64,000 nt of DNA from Glycocaulis sp051859565 (GCF_051859565.1 NZ_JBHYFK010000006.1:62001-126000); one strand, 5' to 3'; positions 1-7,892 are shown, counted from the stretch's first letter. Notes: a model not told the origin generated them from the letters alone. Program-made: numbers and translations.

Positions 1-2
1 AA

Positions 3-311
3 GTGGCGCGCGCCATGCGGGTAGACAGCTTCGGCGCCTCCTCCATCGATCTTCTGCTGGTCTGCTTCACCAATACCACCGCCTGGGCCGACTGGCTGGA
101 GCTGAAGGAAGAGCTGGCCTTCGAAATGAAACGCATCGTTGAGGGCGCCGGCACCGCCTTCGCCTTCCCGTCGACCAGCGTCTACATGGATAATGGCGCG
201 GAAGTGTTTGTGCCGCCGGAAGTGGAGACCCATGCCCGCCGCATCGCCGGGGAGCTGGAGTCCGATGACAACTCCAACCCTCTGGCGCGCGTGGAGGAAA
301 GCGACGATTGA
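3..311 (+). CDS. MscS-family mechanosensitive channel, C-terminal end (partial)
   Basis: The reading frame is open to the left edge of the window, so the GTG at 3 is probably internal and the real start lies outside. The visible 102 residues look like the cytoplasmic C-terminal domain of small-conductance mechanosensitive channels: a beta-strand segment around VDSFGASSIDLLL, then an aromatic-rich helix and a region resembling the FPSTSVYM-type strand that closes the MscS vestibule. Such channels open on membrane tension and release solutes during hypo-osmotic shock. The C-terminus ends in an acidic tail (ESDD). The stop codon overlaps the TTG start of the next small gene. Family identity rests on pattern recognition of the C-terminal domain only. 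Confidence 0.6.
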   Translation: MARAMRVDSFGASSIDLLLVCFTNTTAWADWLELKEELAFEMKRIVEGAGTAFAFPSTSVYMDNGAEVFVPPEVETHARRIAGELESDDNSNPLARVEESDD

Positions 312-457
312 GCGCGAAAAAGGGACGCACGCCAAAGCCCAACCCGGTCGCACGCGGCCTCGCCCGCCGCTCGCGAAAAGCTGGCGCGATGCCGGCGAAA
401 AAGGGCAGGGGCACGATCTACAAGCGCCGTCCCAAGCACAAAGGTGATGAGGAGTAG
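308..457 (+). CDS. Small basic protein, ArfA-like ribosome-rescue factor candidate
   Basis: A 49-codon frame begins at a TTG overlapping the upstream stop codon (TTGA) and ends at TAG 455-457. The product is very basic. It carries a PNPVARGL motif near the N-terminus and a KKGRGTIYKRRPKHKG stretch near the C-terminus. This spacing resembles alternative ribosome-rescue factor A (ArfA) proteins, whose N-terminal half has NPVAKxL and whose tail has KKGKGSYxRKxKH. ArfA recruits release factor 2 to ribosomes stalled on non-stop mRNA, in parallel with tmRNA. Being coupled to the upstream stop suggests translational coupling. The start codon is weak, and a short basic peptide could match by chance, so the family call is tentative. 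Confidence 0.45.
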   Translation: MSAKKGRTPKPNPVARGLARRSRKAGAMPAKKGRGTIYKRRPKHKGDEE

Positions 458-550
458 GGTGCGCGCAGTCCAATTCGCGGTAGGTTGAGGATACAAACCC
501 TGCTAAAGTACGGCGCAAAGCCGTGGAGTGCTGTCCCGGAGGGAAAGCCA

Positions 551-808
551 ATGCAGAAGACCTTTTATGTCAAGGCGCTATGGGATGAGGAAGCCAAAGT
601 CTTCGTCAGCGAAAGCGATATAGAAGGGCTGCATATAGAGGCTGAAACGCTCGACGAGTTCGAGCGGCTGATTCATGAGCACGCCCGTGAGCTGGCGCTG
701 CAAAACCACATTCTCAACCAGACCGGCGCGGCCAATCTGACGCTCGCCGATCTCATTCCGGGCATTGTGTGGCAGCGGCCTACGGAAGCCGAGCCGCTTT
801 GCGCGTGA
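551..808 (+). CDS. HicB-like antitoxin (DUF1902 type)
   Basis: An 85-residue protein starting at ATG 551, just after a good ribosome-binding site (GGAGGGAAAGCC). An in-frame start at 485 lacks such a site. The N-terminus (FYVKALWDEEAKVFVSESDIEGLHIEAETLDEF) has the HicB/DUF1902 fold pattern: a short beta-strand, then D-E-E-A-K-V-F-V-x-x-S-D-I-x-G-L-x-x-E-A-x-T-L-D-E. HicB proteins bind and neutralise HicA and repress their own operon. The gene lies 6 bp upstream of a HicA-like toxin, so the pair forms a probable toxin-antitoxin operon. The antitoxin comes first here, whereas many classic hic loci put the toxin first. Confidence 0.8.
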   Translation: MQKTFYVKALWDEEAKVFVSESDIEGLHIEAETLDEFERLIHEHARELALQNHILNQTGAANLTLADLIPGIVWQRPTEAEPLCA

Positions 809-814
809 AGCGGG

Positions 815-1009
815 ATGGGGCAGGGCTATTACCGCGACGTCATCACTGAGCTGAAACGTGCCGGGTTTCGTCAGATAGCGGGCGGCAAGGGTAGCCATGA
901 GAAGTGGGAGTCAACCCAAGGCAAATGGGTGCTGGTTCCGCGAAACACGAAAAGCCGTCATACAGCCAATGCGATTATGAAGTCGGCCGGACTTGGCGCG
1001 AAGTTCTAG
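815..1009 (+). CDS. HicA-like mRNA interferase toxin
   Basis: A 64-residue protein with the compact HicA fold signature: an N-terminal helix (DVITELKRAGF), G-G-K-G-S-H-E-K-W with the conserved histidine at residue 28, and a strand with VLVPRNTKSRHTANAIMKSAG ending in a helix. HicA toxins are double-stranded-RNA-binding-like proteins that cleave mRNA with that histidine. It follows the HicB-like antitoxin by 6 bp on the same strand. The next gene (DUF2336) runs in the opposite direction and its stop overlaps this stop by 4 bp. Confidence 0.85.
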   Translation: MGQGYYRDVITELKRAGFRQIAGGKGSHEKWESTQGKWVLVPRNTKSRHTANAIMKSAGLGAKF

Positions 1010-2091
1010 GCCGCCTGCATGTCCTTGCGCATGCGCCAGAAGCGCATGGCGCGTTCGGCGTCTTCCTTCGACAGGCTGGTGTAGAGCGCGCCAAGCGCCT
1101 GTGCGTCAGCAGAAAGATTGGTGCTGGTCTGCCCGCGCAATATGGCCAGCGTGACGAACAGGGCCTTGTCGAACCCGGCCGCCTTGCAGACCAGAGCCAG
1201 ACCATCAGGGCTGCGATGGTCGAGCGCGCGCTGTGCGGCAGAGTAATCGACATCAGCAAGCTCGGACAGCGCCACACAGCATTTCACCCGTTCACCCTCA
1301 CGCAGCAGGCGCACCAGCAATGAGCCGTCCAGCTCCTTGCGCATGCGCCGTGTGGTGACGAATTTGCGGGCCTCGGCAATGGCCTTGTCACTGGCGATGC
1401 GCGCTTCCAGCCGGGCGTGCGAGGCGGCAAGGGCGGCTTCGGCAATGGCCGGGTCCAGCGTTTCGAAACGCTTCATGATCCGGTCGCGCAGAGAGGTTTC
1501 CACCACGCTCATCAGATCGCCCAGAAGGTCGGCGGGCGTGTCGGCCCGGTTGACGATGGGCGCCTGCAGAACGGGGCTGGTCTCCGCGCGGCGGGTAACG
1601 GTCTCGAAGGCGCCGCGCGACAGACGTGCGCCATCATTGGCGACCAGGCGCGCCAGCGTTTCATCATCGCCATTGGCGACAATGGCGTCGCTGAGCCGTT
1701 CGGGCACCGCCTCACGCATGGCCATAGCCCGGCGATGCTCCTCGCCGGCCTCGGTGGCGATGGCGATCAGGTCGTCTTCGGTCAGCACGCCGGACTGGGC
1801 GAGAATGGGCGCGGCCACCTCGATGGCGTCGCGGGCCAGCTGCATGACGAGGCCGCGCGGGGCCATTGGCGCATCGGCAAAGCGGCGCGCCAGCTCTGCG
1901 CGGGCATCCTGCGCGGTCTGGGCGGCTAGCGTGGACAGCACCGCGTCAAACTGCTGATGCGCGCCGGTGCCGTTTTTTGGCGTGTCTTCAAAGAACAGGT
2001 CGGTGACTTCACGCAGAAGCGCGCGGCGGCGCTCGGACGATTTCTCGCGCGCCAGTCCGGTCAGATGGTGAAGCTTGCTCTCGATATCCAT
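1006..2091 (-). CDS. DUF2336 domain-containing protein
   Basis: A 361-residue, alanine- and arginine-rich, all-helical protein without signal peptide or membrane segment. The body, with repeated helical units such as LVMQLARDAIEVAAPILAQSGVLTEDDLIAIA and LARLVANDGARLSRGAFETVTRRAETSPVLQAPIVNR, matches my recollection of the alphaproteobacterial DUF2336 family, which has a HEAT-like alpha-solenoid look. Its biochemical role is not known to me; a protein-protein interaction role is plausible from the fold. It is a single gene, convergent with the HicBA-type pair, and starts at ATG 2091. Confidence 0.7.
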   Translation of the reverse strand: MDIESKLHHLTGLAREKSSERRRALLREVTDLFFEDTPKNGTGAHQQFDAVLSTLAAQTAQDARAELARRFADAPMAPRGLVMQLARDAIEVAAPILAQSGVLTEDDLIAIATEAGEEHRRAMAMREAVPERLSDAIVANGDDETLARLVANDGARLSRGAFETVTRRAETSPVLQAPIVNRADTPADLLGDLMSVVETSLRDRIMKRFETLDPAIAEAALAASHARLEARIASDKAIAEARKFVTTRRMRKELDGSLLVRLLREGERVKCCVALSELADVDYSAAQRALDHRSPDGLALVCKAAGFDKALFVTLAILRGQTSTNLSADAQALGALYTSLSKEDAERAMRFWRMRKDMQAA

Positions 2092-2204
2092 GAATTCCCA
2101 CCACCCCTGAATACGGTTCTCGCTGCAGGTTAGGGGCTGAGGGTAAACGCCCGGTTCCCGCGGCGTTTTTTGCCGCCGTGCGAACGGTTAATCGCCGGTC
2201 AGGC

Positions 2205-2618
2205 TTAACGTTCAGGAAATAGCTGGCTTTGGGCGCTTTCAGGCATCGGGCTGATGGCGGCAGGCGGGGCTGACAGCCCGCCGTCCAGCGCCTCGCGTTC
2301 GCGCGCGCTCGGAGGCCTTTCACTGGAGCGCTCAATGCGCGCCGCAAGCGAAGGCGAGAGGCCCGTCACCGCGCCGGGAAAGGGACGCGGGGTGAGCGGG
2401 GCTGCATGCAGCGTACAGCGGTTCTGATACGCATTATGCGTCCAGGCCTGACAGGCTTCGTGATACCCGCACGCCGCTGCGCAGGCCTGCCAGCTCAGCG
2501 CGGGCGCGCCCTCAAGGCGCACCAGCACTGCGCCGCGCCTTTCCTCGCCATGGAGGATCGCGCCCGCTGGCAATCCATGGGGCAGGGACAGGCTGGCGAT
2601 GAGGAGCGCGAGGATCAT
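2205..2618 (-). CDS. Secreted PAN/Apple-like domain protein
   Basis: A 137-residue protein with an N-terminal hydrophobic signal sequence (about residues 1-20). It is followed by a cysteine pattern typical of PAN/Apple folds: SWQACAAACGYHEACQAWTHNAYQNRCTLH, where C-x3-C, a C-Q-A-W-T strand and a later C-x-L can form the disulfide-stabilised hairpin. PAN domains bind proteins or carbohydrates. The C-terminal part (about 95-137) is low-complexity and proline-rich. Export is inferred from the signal peptide. It is a single gene between DUF2336 and a repeat copy, with no obvious operon partner. Confidence 0.65.
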   Translation of the reverse strand: MILALLIASLSLPHGLPAGAILHGEERRGAVLVRLEGAPALSWQACAAACGYHEACQAWTHNAYQNRCTLHAAPLTPRPFPGAVTGLSPSLAARIERSSERPPSAREREALDGGLSAPPAAISPMPESAQSQLFPER

Positions 2619-2671
2619 GACGCTGATTTGGCGTGTAAGCGATGAAGGAAGCGTTTCTGGAGCGAGCTTCC

Positions 2672-2761
2672 TGAAATCCCGGCCGACCGCAGGGAGAGCC
2701 GGGACCTAGTTGGTGATTACGCGGCACAAGGCCCCGGATCGCTTCGCGTCCGGGGGTTCAA
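2672..2761. repeat. Dispersed repeat, family C (diverged copy)
   Basis: About 90 bp built from two imperfect palindromes: ATCCCGGCC...AGCCGGGACCT, then GGCCCCGGAT...TCCGGGGG. The layout is the same as the copies at 8302-8364 and 47141-47233, but more diverged. It occupies most of the gap between the PAN-like gene and the sodium channel gene; I see nothing else there. Confidence 0.6.
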
Positions 2762-2846
2762 TGTACTCCCAGCACCACCCCCATTGCGTACGCCCCCCGC
2801 TAAAGGCTAACCAGACAGCCTGCCAAGCATGAAGGGAGCGCGCGCG

Positions 2847-3701
2847 ATGAGTGGCGAAAAGGCCGGTCTGCGATCACGGCTGGAAGTGTTTGTGGAGAGC
2901 GCCCTGTTCCGTAACGGCATTACCGCGCTGATCCTAGTCAACGCGGTGCTGCTGGGGCTGGAAACCTACGCTCTGCCGCCCGATGTGGCCGGGGCGTTCC
3001 TGATTGCCGACAAGGTGATCGTCTACATCTTCGCCGCCGAGATTCTGCTCAAGCTCTTCGTCTATCGTGTCAGCTTCTTCCGCTCGGGCTGGAACTGGTT
3101 TGACCTTATCGTGGTGACGATCTCGCTCATCCCGGCGGCGGGGCCGTTTGCGGTCCTGCGGGCTTTGCGCGTCCTGCGCCTGTTCCGCCTGTTCTCGGTC
3201 GTGCCGGAAATGCGCCGCGTCGTCGTGGCGCTCGGCAAGGCGATCCCCGGCATGGGCTCGATCATGATGGTGCTGGGCCTGATCTTCTATGTCGGGGCGG
3301 TGATGAGCTCGAAGCTCTTCTCCGGCACGCACCCGGAATTTTTCGGGGATCTCGGTGCCGCCGCCTTCACCCTGTTTCAGGTGATGACGCTGGAGAGCTG
3401 GTCGATGGGCGTGGCAAGGCCGGTAATTTCCGAGCACCCGCTCGCCTGGGCCTTCTTTGTGCCCTTCATCATCCTGACCAGCTTTGCCGTCCTGAACATG
3501 TTCATCGCCGTCATCGTGGACTCGCTGCAGGCGAAACATTTCGACGAGGAGACCGAGCGGCAGAACAAGGCGACGGACGAGCGCACTCTGCTGCGGGAGG
3601 AAGTGGTCGCCCTGCGCGGCGAGATCGCCGAGCTGAAAACGCTGATGCTTTCCGGGCAGGCAAAGCCCGCCCGGAAAGCGCCCGGCGAGGACAGGGAGTG
3701 A
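2847..3701 (+). CDS. Voltage-gated sodium channel, NaChBac/NavAb type
   Basis: A 284-residue six-helix ion transport protein. S1-S3 lie at about residues 20-98. S4 has four arginines at three-residue spacing (R105, R108, R111, R114). S5 is near 137-157, followed by a pore loop with the selectivity filter TLESWSM (181-187), the motif seen in bacterial sodium channels such as NavAb, then S6 (FVPFIILTSFAVLNMFIAVIVDS). The C-terminus is a charged helix with heptad-like leucines (LREEVVALRGEIAELKTLM), as in the tetramerising coiled coil of this family. I chose ATG 2847 because GGGAG lies at the right distance; an in-frame ATG at 2829 is possible. Expected role: tetrameric, depolarisation-opened sodium entry, possibly linked to motility or pH homeostasis. 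Confidence 0.9.
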   Translation: MSGEKAGLRSRLEVFVESALFRNGITALILVNAVLLGLETYALPPDVAGAFLIADKVIVYIFAAEILLKLFVYRVSFFRSGWNWFDLIVVTISLIPAAGPFAVLRALRVLRLFRLFSVVPEMRRVVVALGKAIPGMGSIMMVLGLIFYVGAVMSSKLFSGTHPEFFGDLGAAAFTLFQVMTLESWSMGVARPVISEHPLAWAFFVPFIILTSFAVLNMFIAVIVDSLQAKHFDEETERQNKATDERTLLREEVVALRGEIAELKTLMLSGQAKPARKAPGEDRE

Positions 3702-3729
3702 CCCCCTGGGGGAGCGCCGGGTAAGCGGT

Positions 3730-4353
3730 TTACGCGGCCTTGCGGCCGATCAGTTTCACAATATCGCTGGCTGCGGCATGCAAGCCGGCGTCACGCGCGT
3801 CCTCGCCCATGGCAAGGCCCTCGGCCCGCACGATGCGCACATCCGTGATGCCGAAAAAGCCCAGCATGGTCTTCAGATAGGCTTCCTGATGGTCCATGGC
3901 GGCTTCGGCCGCGCTGCCGGCCAGCTTGCCGCCGCGCGAGGAGACGACATAGACCGTCTTGCCGCCAGCAAGACCGATCGGGCCTGTCTCGGTGTAGCGG
4001 AAGGTCTTGCCGGGAACGGCCAGCCGGTCGAGCCAGGCTTTCAGCTGGGTCGGGACCGAGAAATTATACATGGGTGCGCCCATCACCACGATGCCGGCGG
4101 CGAGAAACTCCTCGACCAGCGTATCGTTATAGACGCGCTCGGCGCGCTGGGCGTCGTTCAGCCCGGCTATGTCACCGCGCACGGCCTGCAGCACGGACCC
4201 GTCCATATGGGCGGGCGGGGCGGCGGCCAGATCGCGGTAAACAATGCCCAGATCCGGATTGGTGTCCGCGAGCGCAGCCACGAGGTCAGCGCCAATCTGG
4301 CGGGAAGCCGATGCTTCGCCCAGGATTGAAGAGTCGATGTGAAGAAGTGTCAT
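3730..4353 (-). CDS. azoR: FMN-dependent NADH-azoreductase
   Basis: A 207-residue flavodoxin-like quinone/azo reductase. Visible signatures are the N-terminal LLHIDSSILGEASASRQI phosphate-binding loop for FMN, VVMGAPMYNFSVPTQLKAWLDRL (the M-Y-N-F motif of AzoR) and VYVVSSRGGKL. AzoR proteins reduce quinones and azo compounds with NADH in two-electron steps and are usually part of the electrophile-stress response. The gene is divergent from a LysR regulator; the 95-bp spacer carries long inverted repeats, so that regulator probably controls azoR. Confidence 0.9.
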   Translation of the reverse strand: MTLLHIDSSILGEASASRQIGADLVAALADTNPDLGIVYRDLAAAPPAHMDGSVLQAVRGDIAGLNDAQRAERVYNDTLVEEFLAAGIVVMGAPMYNFSVPTQLKAWLDRLAVPGKTFRYTETGPIGLAGGKTVYVVSSRGGKLAGSAAEAAMDHQEAYLKTMLGFFGITDVRIVRAEGLAMGEDARDAGLHAAASDIVKLIGRKAA

Positions 4354-4399
4354 GTCAGCCTCCGTCCAGCCGGACGATCCGGCGTTTGCAGAAACCTAT

Positions 4400-4460
4400 T
4401 CATGGAACGGCGTTGCCAGTAGGCGCTATAAATGTCACTGTCCGTTCCATGAGTGGAACG
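4400..4460. promoter_or_regulatory. Inverted-repeat operator between azoR and the LysR gene
   Basis: TCATGGAACGG at 4400-4410 is matched by its exact reverse complement CCGTTCCATGA at 4442-4452, with the arm centres 42 bp apart (about four helical turns). The right arm is also half of a second palindrome, CGTTCCA-TGAG-TGGAACG, at 4443-4460, which overlaps the LysR start codon. Three TGGAACG half-sites on aligned helix faces fit a LysR-type tetramer that bends DNA and also represses its own gene. The sequence is direct; the regulator assignment is inferred. Confidence 0.6.
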
Positions 4461-5369
4461 ATAAACCTGCCCGACCTGAACGAGCTCTACCTGTTCGCGC
4501 AAGTGGTGGAGCATGGCGGGTTTGCCGCTGCGGGCCGGGCCATTGCGGTGCCGAAATCGCGCCTCAGCCGCAAGGTGGCACAGCTGGAGGAGCGCCTCGG
4601 CGTCACGCTGATCCACCGCTCCACGCGGCAATTCGCGGTGACGGAGGCTGGCCAGCTTTTCTACCGGCACTGCGCGGCGATGATCGCACAGGCGCGGGCG
4701 GCAGAGGATGCGATGGCCGCAACGCGCTCGGAGCCGCAAGGCACGATCCGGGTCAGCTGCCCGGTTCTGATAGTGGAGAAGGTGCTGGCCCCGCTGATCG
4801 CCAATTTCATGGCGCGCTATCCCAAGGTGCAGGTGCGCCTTGAGTCCACCAATCGCCGGGTCGATGTGATCGAGGAAGGCTTTGACATGGCGATCCGGGT
4901 GCGCCCGCCTCCGCTGGAGGATTCCGGGCTGATCCTGCGCCAGCTGGCCACGCATCGCGGCGCGCTGGTGGCCAGCACTGATCTGGTCACGCGGCTCGGC
5001 ATTCCGGCCACGCCTGAAGATATTGGCCGCGTTGACACGCTGAGCATGACCAGCCGGACCGGCGAGTACGTGATTGCGCTGACGGCGCCGGACGGCGCGG
5101 TCCATCGTGTGCGCCACACGCCGCGCCTTGTGACCGATGATATGGAGGCTTTGCGTCAGGCGGCGCTGGCAGGCATCGGGCTGGCGGCGTTGCCGCGCCT
5201 GCTTGTGCATGATGACATCGAGGCCGGGCGGCTGACCGCGCTACTGCCCGATTACGAGCTGCCGGGCGGGCTGGCGCATGTGGTATTTCCCTCGCGCAGA
5301 GGCCTGATCCCGGCAGTGCGCCTGTTCATGGATGAGCTGCCCGGCGCGTTCCGGGACAGCCTCAATTAA
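4449..5369 (+). CDS. LysR-family transcriptional regulator
   Basis: A 306-residue protein with an N-terminal winged helix-turn-helix (about residues 6-65: LNELYLFAQVVEHGGFAAAGRAIAVPKSRLSRKVAQLEERLG) and a LysR substrate-binding domain (about 90-295). The frame continues upstream into azoR, but the LysR N-terminus consensus begins near ATG 4449. It is divergently transcribed from the azoreductase, an arrangement typical of LysR regulators that activate the neighbour in response to a small electrophile or quinone. The palindromic repeats in the spacer are the likely binding site and overlap its own start, which would give autorepression. Confidence 0.88.
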   Translation: MSGTINLPDLNELYLFAQVVEHGGFAAAGRAIAVPKSRLSRKVAQLEERLGVTLIHRSTRQFAVTEAGQLFYRHCAAMIAQARAAEDAMAATRSEPQGTIRVSCPVLIVEKVLAPLIANFMARYPKVQVRLESTNRRVDVIEEGFDMAIRVRPPPLEDSGLILRQLATHRGALVASTDLVTRLGIPATPEDIGRVDTLSMTSRTGEYVIALTAPDGAVHRVRHTPRLVTDDMEALRQAALAGIGLAALPRLLVHDDIEAGRLTALLPDYELPGGLAHVVFPSRRGLIPAVRLFMDELPGAFRDSLN

Positions 5370-7284
5370 GCCGTCCGCCGGAGAGCACGCGGTCGAAATC
5401 GGCTGACAGCCCGGAATAGAAGGCGACGAGGCGCTCCTCGCGCTCGGAGCGCACGCGCGGGGCAGGGGCGGCGAGGGGCTGTGCCCGTTCCCCTTCATGG
5501 GCCGCGACCATGATCTCGCGCCATATGTCAGCGGGCAGGCCGCCGCCGGTGACATTGGCCATCGCGCTGTCATCATCATTGCCGGTCCAGACGGCGGCGG
5601 CGTATTGCGCGCTATAGCCGACAAACCAGGCATCGCGGCTGTTCTGGCTGGTGCCGGTCTTGCCGGCAACCCGGTGGCCGGGGACGGCGGCGCGCCGCCC
5701 GGTCCCGTCCAGCACCACGGCCTGCAGCATGGTGGACATGGCCCGGGCATGGCCGCGCGCGATCACCTGCTGGGTGCGGGTTTCCTCCGGGCGCTCATAG
5801 AGCACATCGCCGCGCGTGGTGCGGATGGTGGTGACGAAATACGGGTCCAGCCTGCGTCCATCATTGGCGATCACGAGATAGCTTGCCGCCATGTCGATCA
5901 CGCGCACCTCGCTGGAGCCAAGCGAGAGCGAGGGCACTTCGTTGAGCGGCGTGGAGATGCCCATGCGCCGCGCCATCTCCGCGACCTCGGAAATCCCGAC
6001 CAGCATGCCGACCTGTGCGGCGATCGTGTTGACCGAGCGTTTGAGCGCATCTTCCATCGTCATCTGGCCGCGATTGCCGCCGCCGAAATTGACCGGCGAC
6101 CAGTTGTCATAGGTAACGGGCGTATCGTTGAAGACGCTGGAGGGCGAGTAATCGGCCTCCAGTGCAGCCAGATAGACAAAGGGCTTGAAGGCAGAGCCCG
6201 GCTGGCGGCGGGCCTGTATCGCCCGGTTGAACTGGCTGGACACATAATCGCGCCCGCCCACCATGGCGCGCACCGCGCCATCGCTGGCCAGTATCACGGC
6301 GGCCGCTTCGCCCGCGCGCACGCCCGGCCCGTCGCGCTCCAGCCGGCTGGTGACAACCTCCTGCGCGGCGTTCTGCAGCCTCGTGTCCAGTGTTGTTTCG
6401 ATGACGAGATCGGGCACGTCATTGTCCGGGCCGAGCAGGCGCTGGGCCTCGGTGACGGCATAGTCAAACAGATGGCCGTATTGCAGCGCGCCGCCGGGGC
6501 GAAAAGCGCTCTCTACCGGCTCTGCCTGTGTGGCGTTGGCGACGATGTAATCCATCGGAGAGAGGAAGCCCGCATCGCGCATGGCGATGAGCACATTGGT
6601 GGCGCGCGCCTGCGCTTCGGCCAGATTGTCTGTCGGGGCAAGGCGCGAGGGCGCAGCGGGCAGCGCGGCCAGCAGGGCGGCTTCCTGCACGGTCAGTTCA
6701 CTGGCGGGCTTGTTGAAATAGCGCCGCGCAGCCGCCTCGATGCCATAGGCCTGCTCGCCGAAATAGATGCGGTTGAGATAAAGCTCGAGAATCTCTTCCT
6801 TGGAGAGTACCCGCTCCAGCGCCATGGCCAGGCGCATTTCCTGGATCTTCCTGCGGATTGTGCGTTCGGGCGTGAGGATGAGGTTCTTCACCAGCTGCAT
6901 GGTGATGGTGGAGCCGCCCTGTACCGTGCGCCCGGCGCGGACATTGGCCAGCATGGCGCGCACCGTGCCGCGCCAGTCCACCCCGTCGTGTTCAAAATAG
7001 CGCCGGTCCTCGATGGAGAGGAAAGCCTGCGCCACGTGCGGCGGCAGATCATCGAGCCGAGCCGGCATGCCGTAGAGCGGACCGCGAATGGCCAGCACCG
7101 CGCCGTCAGAATCCAGCAGGGTGACGGTCGGCTCCATGCGCACGCGCCACAGATCCTCTGCGCTTTCCGGCACGGGCGGCAAATCGTGGAACGCCCACTC
7201 CCATGCGGCATGCGCCACGATGGCACCGGCGGCGAGAAACAGCGAGGCGATGCCCGCCATCACCATCAGCTTGCGGGCGCGCAA
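5362..7284 (-). CDS. Class A penicillin-binding protein (PBP1A-like peptidoglycan synthase)
   Basis: A 640-residue bifunctional cell-wall enzyme. A single membrane anchor lies at about residues 7-27. The GT51 glycosyltransferase domain follows, with EDRRYFEHDGVD (catalytic Glu92) and GGSTITMQLVKNL (123-135). The penicillin-binding transpeptidase domain has S364-x-x-K367 (QPGSAFKP), S417-V-N and K542-T-G-T. It polymerises lipid II and crosslinks stem peptides at the inner membrane. The start is uncertain: TTG 7284 and ATG 7266 have no ribosome-binding site, and the frame stays open upstream to 7401 without ATG/GTG/TTG, while a strong GGAGG sits just before in-frame ATC/ATT codons near 7345-7350. 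It overlaps the LysR gene end by 8 bp, convergently. Confidence 0.9.
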   Translation of the reverse strand: MRARKLMVMAGIASLFLAAGAIVAHAAWEWAFHDLPPVPESAEDLWRVRMEPTVTLLDSDGAVLAIRGPLYGMPARLDDLPPHVAQAFLSIEDRRYFEHDGVDWRGTVRAMLANVRAGRTVQGGSTITMQLVKNLILTPERTIRRKIQEMRLAMALERVLSKEEILELYLNRIYFGEQAYGIEAAARRYFNKPASELTVQEAALLAALPAAPSRLAPTDNLAEAQARATNVLIAMRDAGFLSPMDYIVANATQAEPVESAFRPGGALQYGHLFDYAVTEAQRLLGPDNDVPDLVIETTLDTRLQNAAQEVVTSRLERDGPGVRAGEAAAVILASDGAVRAMVGGRDYVSSQFNRAIQARRQPGSAFKPFVYLAALEADYSPSSVFNDTPVTYDNWSPVNFGGGNRGQMTMEDALKRSVNTIAAQVGMLVGISEVAEMARRMGISTPLNEVPSLSLGSSEVRVIDMAASYLVIANDGRRLDPYFVTTIRTTRGDVLYERPEETRTQQVIARGHARAMSTMLQAVVLDGTGRRAAVPGHRVAGKTGTSQNSRDAWFVGYSAQYAAAVWTGNDDDSAMANVTGGGLPADIWREIMVAAHEGERAQPLAAPAPRVRSEREERLVAFYSGLSADFDRVLSGGRLN

Positions 7285-7421
7285 GGTTTCGCCAAACGCG
7301 GCAAGGCGCTCCTTGAATGTCGTCGGCTGGTCGGCGCGGAAAGTAATGATCAGCCTCCATCGGGCGGGCGCTGGGGAAGGTGTGTTCTCAAAGCCAGACG
7401 ATCACGGCTAAATTATGGGCG

Positions 7422-7865
7422 ATGACCCGCCAAGCCCCTTTTTACAAGACCAAGACGCTGGCGCAGATGAGCGAGGCGGAGTGGGAATCGCTGTGCGATG
7501 GCTGCGGGCAGTGCTGCACGGTCTCTCTCATTGATGATGATGACCCTGATGGCGAGGTGCTGCGCACCTGCATTGGCTGCGAACTGCTCGATCTTCAGAC
7601 CGTGCGCTGCACCGACTACGCGAGCCGCCATGAACGCGTGCCGTCTTGCGTGAAACTCACCCCCGGCAATGTGCGCGATCTAAGCTGGATGCCGCAAACC
7701 TGCGCCTATCGCCTGATCGCGGAAGGAAAACCGCTCTTTGACTGGCACCCCCTCATTTCAGGGCGCGCGATGAGCGTTGTCGAGGCGGGCGTGTCGGTCA
7801 AAGGCACGCTCGTCTCCGAGCGCGATGTCGATGAGGAAGATTTCGAGGATTATGTGAGGGGGTAG
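7422..7865 (+). CDS. YcgN-family (UPF0260) cysteine cluster protein
   Basis: A 147-residue protein rich in conserved cysteines: CDGCGQCC near residue 25, CIGCELLD near 50, CTDY near 60, a single Cys in VPSCVKL and another in PQTCAYRL. This is the pattern of the YcgN/UPF0260 family, thought to bind a metal or iron-sulfur cluster through these residues; the physiological role is not established. ATG 7422 is preferred because the family begins close to this point. It is divergent from the penicillin-binding protein gene. Confidence 0.85.
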   Translation: MTRQAPFYKTKTLAQMSEAEWESLCDGCGQCCTVSLIDDDDPDGEVLRTCIGCELLDLQTVRCTDYASRHERVPSCVKLTPGNVRDLSWMPQTCAYRLIAEGKPLFDWHPLISGRAMSVVEAGVSVKGTLVSERDVDEEDFEDYVRG

Positions 7866-7892
7866 GGATTTTCTTTTAGTTCCGCAACGCAT

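Noticed and set aside
4350..5210. Minus-strand frame of 286 codons over the LysR gene
   Set aside because: Antisense of a recognisable LysR protein; no domain features.
5497..7425. Long plus-strand open frame (642 codons) opposite the class A PBP gene
   Set aside because: It is the antisense of a clear PBP1A gene. Its composition is that of a GC-skewed shadow frame (His/Gly/Ala-rich) and it has no domain pattern.
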